DNA of 10,198 bases from Saccoglossus kowalevskii (GCF_000003605.2 NW_003136916.1:1-10198); one strand, 5' to 3'; numbered from the stretch's first letter, positions 1-6,831 are shown. The notes: generated from the letters alone by a model not told the origin. Translations and numbers: made by a program.

Positions 1-65
1 GTATTAAACTCATGTCTGCCAGGACATACTGGGTCTTCATTGTCAGACTGTCTTAGAGTATTTCT

Positions 66-295
66 GAACCACGTTCCCTCAAAGGTGTTCCGTATCTAAG
101 CGTAGTCGCGCGCTGTCCCAAATACAGAGAGACGTCAAGACACAAAACTTTGTGAGAACCAATTACAAACAAGAAAAGGCGAACCACGTTCTCTCATAGG
201 TGGTCCGTATCTAAGCGAAGTCGCGCGCTGTCCCAAATACAAAGAGACGTCAAGACACAAAACGTTGTCAGGACCAAATACAAACAAGAAAAGGC
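66..295 (+). repeat. 115-bp unit in two tandem copies
   Basis: The units are 66-180 and 181-295. Both start gaaccacgtt and end acaaacaagaaaaggc, with a CpG-rich core gtcgcgcgctgtcccaaata. They differ at only a few positions. A T run and a G run follow. The family is not recognised. Confidence 0.85.
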
Positions 296-344
296 GATGT
301 TTTTTTTGTTGGGGGGCGGCGAGGTCGACACCCTCGTTTTTTTG

Positions 345-600
345 GCATCATGAATATTCTAATCGCATGCCACATGAATATGCATGAGGCTGAATCTATC
401 GAATAAATCGGATATATACACCTATGATTTTTCTAAGTTTCGTCACACTTTGAGGAAATATACTTTCGTCATGAATATTCAACTATCCAACAAATCAGAT
501 ATAACCAAAACACCAAAGATGGGTGCCAATACTGATTAAGTTTCATCAAACTTTGAGTGCTATACGTGACCAATCAGTCTTAATTATTCCCTAATATAAT
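345..600 (+). repeat. Degenerate AT-rich repeat upstream of the gene
   Basis: Recurring words include catgaatattc, gaataaat.g.atata, tgatttttc and aagtttcgtcaaactttgag, spaced roughly 100-130 bp apart. They mark imperfect tandem copies of an AT-rich unit. The left block holds about two units. Confidence 0.55.
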
Positions 601-618
601 AAGGTTTCAATAAAATGA

Positions 619-715
619 TTAAAGCGGGAGGGTGGTCACCTGCGACGCGCGGAAATTGAGTCCCAAGCGACAATAACAGCACCTGCTAAAAACGCAAAGA
701 CTGTGCCATGCATTT
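619..715 (-). mobile_element. One end of a TTAA-type MITE, truncated
   Basis: It begins TTAAagcgggagggtggtcacctgc, matching the terminal repeat of the complete element at 3573-3738. It then continues (attgagtcccaagcgac, ctaaaaacgc) like the reverse complement of that element's right half. Similarity fades after about 715 and no second terminal repeat is found, so the element is truncated or belongs to a longer subfamily. It sits about 330 bp upstream of exon 1. Confidence 0.6.
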
Positions 716-914
716 CTTTGGGCTCTGTGCGCGCTGCGTGGAACGCCTGTCGAGCCGGTGAAAATTCGAGAAAACAACAGAAACTCAACTTTGAATTTAT
801 CCTGAACATCAGAATTCATATATGTTACACAAGTAGGGCTAATCTTGTTACACTGTTCAGGGGAGTCTCAACAACCATCCCAAAGTAGCGTGTTCTGCGA
901 ATTGTTGGCCTTTG

Positions 915-946
915 TTTTCACCGCGATGGTTGCCAGGCGGTGAAAA
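915..946. repeat. Inverted repeat TTTTCACCG / CGGTGAAAA upstream of exon 1
   Basis: A perfect 9-bp stem (915-923 and 938-946) around a 14-base loop, about 95 bp before the start codon. The word CGGTGAAAA also occurs at 756-764. It is conserved at 8782-8813 in the right block. It could be a binding-site pair, but no factor is identified. Confidence 0.5.
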
Positions 947-1020
947 TGCCCGGATGTCCGCCCCGAGGATATGTGCTTAATTTCGTAGTAGTTAATTTAC
1001 AACAATGTTTATTTTTGATT

Positions 1021-1041
1021 AGGTCGATTCAGAGTAACACA
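1021..1041 (+). promoter_or_regulatory. Possible 5' UTR acceptor and leader of exon 1
   Basis: The sequence tgtttatttttgattag|gtcgattcagagtaacaca sits directly before the ATG and looks like a 3' splice site followed by a 19-nt leader. If it is used, the true first exon and promoter lie upstream. It is also present before the second exon 1 (8888-8908). No TATA box is placed convincingly ahead of it. Confidence 0.35.
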
Positions 1042-1087
1042 ATGGCATTCTTCGACGTAATATCTATGGTCACATTGTTCTCATTAG
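1042..1087 (+). CDS. Exon 1: start codon and signal peptide
   Basis: This 46-nt coding exon opens at ATG (context acacaATGG, with G at +4) and encodes MAFFDVISMVTLFSL plus the first base of a Gly codon. It ends at TTAG|gtgagt, a near-consensus donor. The hydrophobic core continues a few residues into exon 2 (GCLIHG). The 19 bases before the ATG follow a tttttgattag acceptor-like sequence at 1021-1022, so a 5' UTR intron is possible. The same 46 bases recur unchanged at 8909-8954. Confidence 0.8.
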
Positions 1088-4000
1088 GTGAGTTATTCTA
1101 AAAAGTCATATAATTATTTAATTTGTTGTGTTTCACTGTCTCCATGGGAGATTGTCTCCCAGAATGCATTGCACATGTGCGCACTAACATGCTCAGTAGT
1201 GTGTATTATTATGTATATAGAGCTTTTGTCAGGTATAAGTGCAAAAACAATTTACAGAAATAAATGTTCATTCAAGTACCTGTGGTAAAATTTGAAGTCG
1301 GCTTTTACTTGAAAAAAAGATTATACTAATAATAATACTGTAAATGTATTAATTATTCACTGTGTTTTAATTTCGCTGATAAGTAAAATTCGCTTGATTA
1401 AATTCACGTGAGCATTAAAAACAACAACAACAGATCTCATTGTTTCTCAGCAAAATTCGTAAAGCCACGTGAAAAGACTCGGAAATCAAAATATTAAATG
1501 TCAGTGAAAATAAATGGTTTTACAGTAGCAGAAAGCAGCCTATGTATGAGTGCGTCATCTGAGCCATGACAGAATCTGCTCAGTGAGTGCATATTAAAGT
1601 ACGCCCTCTTTTGCAATTTGTCCTTTATAAAGGATTCACCGGTGGGGGGGGGTTGGCGGCACGAGAGGGCGCCATCCGATCTGAATGGAATGTATCGACG
1701 TCAGTCGCCGTAGCCCATCGTCTAAGCAACAACGTCCCGTTTACGAAAAGATGAAATAATTTCAGTAATCTCTTGACAGAATAATCCTCAACAAAACTTA
1801 GAAACATTTCATAGACAAAATAGACAGGCTCCAAAATTATGTCTATTGCAAAACAATTCAACCGACAACCAGTTTGACGCCACAATTTCTAGCTTGAGCC
1901 CGAATTCTACGCGTGATTTTATTGCGTTCAAAACTGTTCCATTTCAGACTACGCATGCACACAATGTGGTTTCTCGAAATGCATACATAGGCAACTTGTC
2001 ACTGATAAAAGTTACCGAAAACATTTTGAGCAACTTTTCAGTACTTTGCCTCTACTTTGCCGTACTTTGCCACTACTTTGCCACTACTTTGCCACTAGTT
2101 TGTAGTACTTTGGGCTACTTTGCCGTACTTTGCCTATACTTTGCTGTACTTTGCCACTACTTTGCCGTACGTTGAATGACTTTGCCTATACTTTTCTTTA
2201 CTTTGCCAATACTTTGGCCTACTTTGCCCCGACTTTGCCGTACTATGCCACTACATTGCAGTACTTTGCCACACTTTGCAACTACTTTGTGTACTTTGCC
2301 ACTACTTTTCAATACTTTGCCACTACTTTGCCGGACTTTGATACTATATTTCTAAACTTTTCCGCTAGATTGCACCACTTTGCCACTACTTTGCAGTACA
2401 TTGCCACTACTTTGCCGTACTTTGCCACTACTTTGCCGTACTTTGCCACTACCTTGCCGTACTTTGCCACTACTCTTCAGTACTTTGCCACTACTTTGCC
2501 GTACTTTGCCACTACTTTGCCGTACTTTGCCTCTACTTTGCCGTACTTTTCAGTTCTTTGCCACTACTTGGCAGTACTTTGCCACTACTTTGCCGTACTT
2601 TGCCGCTAGAGTGAAATATAAATGTGCTTCTGCATTCGCCATGAATTTCATAACTTGCTATGATCATGGTAAAGAGAAAACCTGTGCTTACTTTCAACAG
2701 TTAGCTGGAGTCTGATCGAAAACGTGTCTCAAAAAATACTTTTACATCATTTTCCCGATTATTTTTTCGGCTCGTAACGAATCAGTCAATTTAGAATTAA
2801 CATGTATGTGCTATCGGAAAGCATTTTGGCACAATTTTACTGAAAAGACGAGTTTTTCATTGCACATGAATATTAATTTATGCAAATGAGACAATTATTT
2901 CAACCAATCGTGTCATGCAACTTCCCCCCGGGATACACGAGGTTGCGTGTGTGTGCTACTTGTATGTTTGTGTGTGTGTGTGGGGGGGGGGGTCAATTTT
3001 TTTTTGACCGAAGCGGCCTCAACGTCGATCTACTTGAGTCCAGTTTTCAACTGGCCGAGGAGCACTCCCACCCAAAGACAATGTACCGGTGGGGATGTCA
3101 GTGCGTTGACAATCGAATAAACCTGCAATTAACTTGGCTATTCCTCTTTTACAGGATGTCTGATTCATGGTACTAGTGGCGATTTTGAATGTATAAAATG
3201 TGAATACGACGAGTCTTGGGCTAGTATTTTTTCAGACTACGACTGTGTCACTAACCCGGGGTCCATGGAGACGGCCACTTGTTCTACAACGTGCTATACG
3301 TGGGCATACTACAGTGAAGACCTGTATAAGTAGGATAATCAGCGTGGTTTTCTCCTCGTTCCGCCGTAGGTGGCGCACTGCACTCACAGTTACTTTCAAA
3401 TTTAACTTTGAATTCCTTGACCGTCAAAGCCATCAATTGCAATATTTGGATCAAGAATTATAGGTATCGAACAATTCCATCTATTGGCTACAACATTACC
3501 TCTCTCCACATACAGAAAACGTGCAAAATTTGACACCAAGCTGGTGACAGAAAAATTATTAAATTATTGAGTTTAAAGCGGGGGAATCGTCACCTGCGCG
3601 TGCGTCAGATGGTTATAGAGTGTCATTGTTTACGATCAAGCCTCTACCCATGAGCCTTTGTGCGTTTTTAGCATGCGTTGTTATCGTCGCTTGGGCTCAA
3701 TTCCCGCGCATGTGCAGGTGACGACCCTTCCGCGTTAATATGTTTCCAATAAAGAGTGTTTTTTTCCCCAAATATGCTGTTCAATTAGTATTATTATCAC
3801 GCCAACGTAAATTCCTTAACCCTGCCAGTGTTATGGTTGGCAAGTCCTTCTGTTTTCGTCCAACTTTATTTTCATTGTTTGTTTTTTATATACGTTAGTT
3901 GGTCAGTATGATTTGAAGGTGGAACGAGGCTGTGCGTCTTTGGAACAGAACAGCACGTGGTCTGCTAACCAATGTGACGAGTACGATGACGTAGATTCCT

Positions 4001-5186
4001 CGGAGAGCGCCTATGTATGTACATGTGATTACGAGGACAGCTGTAATGCCGATGACTCGGGTAAGTGGAAATAAAATTGGGTATGGCAAATGAATATCAA
4101 ACAAAGTGCTCACAGATTTACCATTCATTTAAAAACAACCTTCAAGGTATGTGGCTCATATATTCGGGCACAGTGGCGCCCTACGGTAATGCACCGAGAG
4201 TTGTTGAGTAAAGAAAAAAAACCCTTTGACATAGTGACGTCAGTATGTAATGTTTTCATCCTACGCGCGCGTTCTACAAAACTTGTTACCACGAGATCTC
4301 GAGATCTCGCGTTATTATTTTGAAATCTCGTGACGAATCTGGCAAATAGTATGTCATTTCAATCGTTCCTCCTGTATTCTAGATTATCACCAGTGCTACT
4401 ACTGTGAAACGAAAGTCAACGACTACACATGTAAAAACGACTTAGTAAATAACCACGAGCCAATAGCGTGCCTCACTGGACATTCTGGATGTGGTACTAG
4501 AACTGTAGCCTACAACACATGTGAGTATCATCAACTTTTTGTTACTAATTCCCCACGCCAACCACCTGTCGCATTTAGATTTGTTGTTCTCTCTCTCTCC
4601 AACACTTTGTTCAATGTAGGGATTCAATGTCGCAGCTCGTGTTCGAATTTCACGTCAACAATTTACTGTACTGTGGGTCCATAGCTTTTCTTGTGTCGAT
4701 TTTTAGTCTTTGTGATGGTATTACAATCATTTCTGATACATTTGGTATCATTAAATTTGCTATTTTCAGACCTTATGATTTTAATTGACACAGTGGAGCT
4801 ATGGCTCCTCCCATAGACTTGAGTAACACAAACGTGTGACGCCAAATGACGTCGCAAATAAAAGTCGATACAGGTACACCATTTTCATATAGCACGCAAC
4901 AGAAACGGAGTGGAAATAGTGTCATTGTGATAAAATCCACATCAGTAACCTCAACAAATTTCGTCATAAAACAACTCTTGTCTTAACTTTTTTCGTAATA
5001 GGGCTGTTCACCGATGATGCCGAAAGATACTGTACTGACGAAGAAACTACCGACGCCGATGGTGATTGCACGACCGATAATTCGGGATTTGAGACCTGTC
5101 TCTACTACTGTTCCGGAAATGCATGCAATGACATTGAAAACATCGCCAGTAGATCCACTATCCCAACCACATTGATATTTACCTAG
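1042..5186 (+). CDS. Secreted two-domain Ly6/uPAR-like (three-finger) protein, five coding exons
   Basis: Joining 1042-1087, 3155-3313, 3899-4060, 4383-4520 and 5002-5186 gives one open frame of 229 codons plus TAG. Residues 1 to about 21-24 form a short hydrophobic signal peptide. LU domain 1 has Cys at 28, 31, 46, 58, 62, 80, 94, 109, 111 and 117, with CxxC at the start, VERGCAS in the middle and CTCDYEDSCN at the end. LU domain 2 has Cys at 127, 130, 139, 152, 159, 179, 191, 201, 205 and 210, ending CSGNACN. Ten cysteines, a leading CxxC and a final CN are the hallmarks of the Ly6/uPAR three-finger fold. All four introns are phase 1 and each domain spans two exons. There is one N-glycosylation sequon (Asn86). 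The 18-residue tail after Asn211 lacks a long hydrophobic stretch, so secretion is more likely than a GPI anchor. Ligand and function are unknown; LU proteins usually bind receptors or other extracellular proteins. Splice sites are predicted by eye. Confidence 0.85.
1336..1527 (+). mobile_element. TA-flanked MITE in intron 1
   Basis: The 192-bp element starts tactgtaaatgtatt and ends ggttttacagta. The ends are imperfect inverted repeats of about 38 bp sharing TACTGTAAA, an ATT-rich stretch and TTCACTG. TA at both edges suggests Tc1/mariner-type integration. It is AT-rich, has no coding capacity, and is related to the element at 6645-6831. Confidence 0.65.
2034..2610 (+). repeat. Minisatellite of alternating 10/11-bp units (21-bp period)
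   Basis: About 577 bp of tactttgccac and tactttgccg units, most often alternating to give a 21-bp higher-order period, with variants such as tacttttcag and tactttgcag. The 5' part is degenerate and the 3' part (from about 2390) is regular. It lies in intron 1. A 21-bp period equals seven codons, so several frames stay open without implying a protein. Confidence 0.95.
2969..2992 (+). repeat. TG microsatellite joined to a G run
   Basis: About six TG units pass directly into eleven G (2982-2992), followed by ggtcaa-T7-ttgacc, a small hairpin (2991-3009). It lies in intron 1, about 160 bp before exon 2. Confidence 0.85.
3155..3313 (+). CDS. Exon 2: first half of LU domain 1
   Basis: The acceptor is a clear pyrimidine tract, ttcctcttttacag|ga, and the phase-1 join to exon 1 restores a Gly codon. 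The exon encodes the end of the signal peptide, the opening CIKC pair and Cys46, 58 and 62. I chose the donor at 3314 (ACA|gtgaag) because it is phase 1 and gives a join, WAYY-IGQYDLKVERGC, that reads smoothly across the centre of an LU domain. This donor is weak. Two nearby GT sites (GTATAA at 3324, GTAGGA at 3330) are out of phase with exon 3. Without splicing the frame stops at TAG 3331-3333. Confidence 0.78.
3314..3898 (+). other. Intron 2 of the LU gene
   Basis: A 585-bp intron that separates the two halves of LU domain 1. Its main content is a complete TTAA-flanked MITE (3573-3738). The remainder is AT-rich with no recognisable exon. The donor (ACA|gtgaag) is weak and the acceptor has a long T-rich tract. 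Confidence 0.7.
3573..3738 (+). mobile_element. Complete TTAA-flanked MITE in intron 2
   Basis: The 166-bp element is bounded by TTAA at 3573-3576 and 3735-3738. The left end agcgggggaatcgtcacctgc and the reverse complement of the right end (cgcggaagggtcgtcacctgc) match at 16 of 21 positions with no gap. It has no coding capacity. A TTAA duplication is the hallmark of piggyBac-type insertion, but the termini are not enough to assign the family. Confidence 0.75.
3899..4060 (+). CDS. Exon 3: second half of LU domain 1
   Basis: A long T-rich tract (from about 3866) leads to acceptor ttag at 3895-3898. The phase-1 join makes an Ile codon and then GQYDLKVERGCAS. The exon carries Cys80, 94, 109, 111 and 117 and ends the domain with CTCDYEDSCN, the most diagnostic motif of the LU family. 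It holds the sequon NST (Asn86-Thr88) and an acidic loop with DEYDDVD. The donor is CGG|gtaagt, near consensus. An alternative acceptor, tcag at 3901-3906, would shift the phase and does not fit the chosen exon 2 end. Confidence 0.85.
4061..4382 (+). other. Intron 3 of the LU gene
   Basis: A 322-bp intron (gtaagt...ctag) between the two LU domains. It contains a perfect 18-bp palindrome at 4292-4309 but no exon or mobile element that I can see. Confidence 0.75.
4292..4309. repeat. Perfect 18-bp palindrome in intron 3
   Basis: CGAGATCTCGAGATCTCG reads the same on both strands. A further atctcgt at 4325-4331 can pair with acgagat at 4291-4297. Confidence 0.7.
4383..4520 (+). CDS. Exon 4: first half of LU domain 2
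   Basis: The acceptor is cctgtattctag|at and the phase-1 join creates an Asp codon. The exon encodes DYHQCYYCETKVNDYTC and continues to Cys152 and Cys159, giving the second CxxC opening only ten residues after the last Cys of domain 1. There is therefore almost no linker between the domains. The donor is ACAT|gtgagt. Exon pair 4-5 parallels exon pair 2-3 in phase and cysteine layout, which suggests the two-domain protein arose by duplication of a one-domain, two-exon module. Confidence 0.85.
4521..5001 (+). other. Intron 4 of the LU gene
   Basis: A 481-bp intron (gtgagt...atag) within LU domain 2. It has a short CT run (about 4590-4600) and otherwise unremarkable AT-rich sequence. I see no exon, RNA gene or transposon in it. 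Confidence 0.75.
5002..5186 (+). CDS. Exon 5: second half of LU domain 2, tail and stop
   Basis: The acceptor is cttttttcgtaatag|gg, and the phase-1 join makes a Trp codon. It encodes Cys179, 191, 201, 205 and 210, with the terminal CSGNACN motif. A Thr/Asp/Glu-rich loop lies between Cys179 and Cys191. The tail DIENIASRSTIPTTLIFT ends at TAG 5184-5186. It is too short and too polar for a standard GPI-attachment signal. No further splice donor that would extend the frame is evident before the stop. Confidence 0.85.
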
Positions 5187-5376
5187 ATTATAGCATCCCT
5201 TGTACCCTGGTGAAACCACTGCTAACCTGAGCGATAAGCGAGTAACCTTAGTCGCTCTCAACACACAGTAGCATAGAAAAGTCGCCTGGTTATTTCCCCC
5301 GATTATTTTGTACTTGTTAATTAGTTCGACTTGTATACAGTCTCTTTTTTAATTCTTGGTGATTTTTTTTCATTTA

Positions 5377-5382
5377 AATAAA
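5377..5382 (+). terminator. Alternative proximal poly(A) signal AATAAA
   Basis: A canonical hexamer lies 191 nt after the stop codon, in catttAATAAAatattatg. The following 20 bases (gggagcgtgtaaacgg) have only a weak GT-rich element. It could be a proximal cleavage site. Confidence 0.4.
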
Positions 5383-5402
5383 ATATTATGGGAGCGTGTA
5401 AA

Positions 5403-5442
5403 CGGCGAAAGCCGCGTTACCGCCGCGAAAGCCTGCTTACCG
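5403..5442 (+). repeat. 20-bp tandem repeat in the 3' UTR
   Basis: Two GC-rich units, cggcgaaagccgcgttaccg and ccgcgaaagcctgcttaccg, in otherwise AT-rich sequence. Each can form a small stem capped by GAAA (GGC-GAAA-GCC in the first, GC-GAAA-GC in the second). Confidence 0.6.
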
Positions 5443-5691
5443 AGAAATAAACAAAATAACCATAAACATCATGAATGTATATTTCGCAGTAACCCGGCGT
5501 TCGACATTTATATACTCTCATTAACATACAAATCATTATTGTATACTTTCGCACTTTTGTGGATTTGGCAATGGATTTCTCCCTGAGACTTGATACATTC
5601 TTTTTTTTATTCATAGTCAGGTTTTTCGTGCTGAACTTCATGCTCAAACCAAAACGAATGTTGCAATGAAGATAATGTCTGTAACTGTTCC

Positions 5692-5697
5692 AATAAA
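5692..5697 (+). terminator. Poly(A) signal AATAAA (preferred)
   Basis: The context is tgttccAATAAAgttgtattgtatgc: a canonical hexamer followed at once by a GT/T-rich downstream element. This is the most convincing 3' end signal after the stop codon. Confidence 0.6.
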
Positions 5698-5715
5698 GTT
5701 GTATTGTATGCTTAC

Positions 5716-6644
5716 GTGAAATTCTAACAGGGCTGCGCAGCGACCACCGCCCTTTAAAGTTGACGGGTCGAATTAACTTCGAAATGTATAGTCCTGTTAC
5801 CAGTGTATCGTCGAAACAGTCTAAAATATTGAGGCTCCCATAATTACGGTTACTAACCAATCACGTAGCCTATCATAGTCACGTGAGGTACGCCTTATAC
5901 CCATTGGTGGAATTTGTTGTGGACTATTCTATTCATACCAAGGGGTGTAAAGCATAAATGAATTAATAACTGAAATTAATAACAGACTTCTCGGTGGTAG
6001 ACAATTTGCTATGCTTATTTCAACCGCACATCATTGATTTAGTTAGTTCTGTTAGTATATCTAATAAATTGCAAGGTCTCAAAAGTATCTACATATCCAT
6101 GCCCCCATCAAAACTAAAAAAAAGCTCATACAAGTACGATATGCCTTGGCCGTTCTCAGTCCGTGCTGGGTGCTCATACCTCACACATTCGCCTGTGAAA
6201 GATACATCTCCCCTAGATTTCCAACATAAGGTAAGATCGTGTAGTAACTGTATAAGCCTGTAATACTATTGCAGTAGTAAAACAACGACCGTTGTCAAGG
6301 TTGGTAATTTGCCGACTGAAAGATAATGTTCGGGTGTGGTGTAAACAAGTAATATCATCGTAACATGTGACGATCATGTGTTAACTATGACTTGGGTCTT
6401 GTATGGAAATTTACAAATGAACGATCAGTCAAATACCATGTTATTGATATTGCACTACTTATACATGTATTCACCTCGAATTTTGTTCAGAGAGATCACA
6501 CCCTTCTCTCTATGGAGAGACTACGCTCATACCATTGTGGAGGAAGTTTGACGCCGAACCTCCTGAGTATAATGATCTGTACGTGTAGCAACACGTGTTG
6601 GGGCCTTGTGGTGTTACGTGAAATACCAATAAGCTGTATTTGAG
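5716..6644. other. Intergenic DNA, no gene supported
   Basis: AT-rich sequence after the LU gene. A CCAAT (5857), a CACGTG E-box (5880-5885) and an inverted CCAAT (5903-5907) lie close together but have no gene after them. Bases 6130-6230 are richer in GC, open on both strands and end at a donor-like AAG|gtaaga (6231). I cannot assign a product. Confidence 0.5.
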
Positions 6645-6831
6645 TACTGTCAAATACTTTATTTTCGCTTGCAACATGATTCAGTTAAAATAAAATCCAG
6701 CGAATATACCTTTTTTCCTATATTTTACATTCAACTCGTCAACAATCAATGAAAATAAATTCCATACAAAATACCCAAAAAAATTTTTTCAGCGAAAATT
6801 AATTCCAGCTAAAATAAAGTATTTTACAGTA
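6645..6831 (+). mobile_element. TA-flanked MITE in the intergenic region
   Basis: A 187-bp element with 25-bp terminal inverted repeats. The left end tactgtcaaatactttattt and the reverse complement of the right end tactgtaaaatactttattt differ at 2 of 25 positions overall. TA lies at both edges. The interior repeats AT-rich words such as aaaataaattcca. It shares termini with 1336-1527 and is probably a non-autonomous Tc1/mariner-type element. Confidence 0.75.

Larger units (their letters stand above)
1..2610 (+). repeat. Left copy of a large direct duplication
   Basis: Positions 1-2610 match 7579 to the window end in the same orientation. The offset begins at 7578 and grows to 7867 at exon 1. 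Over exon 1 and its flanks differences are sparse (roughly one per hundred bases by eye). Larger differences are a missing 282-bp segment (after base 359), 40 bp absent from the other copy, homopolymer lengths and the minisatellite. The left boundary is not visible because the match starts at the window edge. Confidence 0.95.
1088..3154 (+). other. Intron 1 of the LU gene
   Basis: A 2067-bp intron, gtgagt...acag. In order it holds a TA-flanked MITE (1336-1527), a palindrome CCTTTATAAAGG (1622-1633) with a G run behind it (1644-1652), a block also present in the second copy (to about 2033), the minisatellite (2034-2610), an AT-rich stretch with an octamer ATGCAAAT (2880-2887), and a TG/G run (2969-2992). 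No additional exon is evident. Confidence 0.75.
5187..5715 (+). other. 3' UTR of the LU gene
   Basis: This AT-rich stretch runs from the stop codon to just past the strongest poly(A) signal. It contains an earlier AATAAA at 5377-5382, another at 5446-5451, and a 20-bp tandem repeat at 5403-5442. The exact 3' end is inferred from the signal at 5692-5697 plus 10-20 bases. If the signal at 5377 is used instead, the UTR is about 210 nt and leaves out the tandem repeat. Confidence 0.55.

Noticed and set aside
619-819. Minus-strand open frame, also at 8450-8686
   Set aside because: It overlaps the MITE end and upstream DNA, and its ends differ between copies. No domain is visible.
1625-1885. Minus-strand open frame of about 86 codons, also at 9452-9715
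   Set aside because: It runs into a length-variable G run, has no recognisable domain, and its presence in both blocks is explained by the duplication.
2130-2609. Long open frames of seven-residue repeats (YFATTLP, HYFAVLC) in the minisatellite, and similar frames at 9676-10173 on both strands
   Set aside because: A 21-bp period keeps several frames open by arithmetic. The array is intronic, changes quickly between copies and shows no start context or splice structure.
2034-2610. CRISPR-like array
   Set aside because: The units are 10-11 bp with no unique spacers, and the genome is eukaryotic.
3200-3463. Plus-strand frame overlapping exon 2
   Set aside because: It is a shifted reading of exon 2 and intron 2. 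The exon 2 frame has the cysteine pattern and correct splice phase.
4630-4660. B-box-like gttcgaattt suggesting a tRNA or SINE promoter
   Set aside because: The flanking bases do not form a proper T-arm, and there is no A box or cloverleaf at suitable spacing.
5184-5264. Possible GPI-anchor signal or transmembrane segment after the second LU domain
   Set aside because: The frame stops at 5184-5186 after an 18-residue, mostly polar tail, and no donor was found that would extend it.
5417-5860. Minus-strand open frame of 147 codons
   Set aside because: It overlaps the 3' UTR and poly(A) region of the LU gene, has a composition like translated AT-rich DNA, and shows no domain.
5857-5907. CCAAT / E-box / inverted CCAAT cluster as a promoter
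   Set aside because: No coding exon follows within reach, and short motifs like these are expected by chance in 10 kb.
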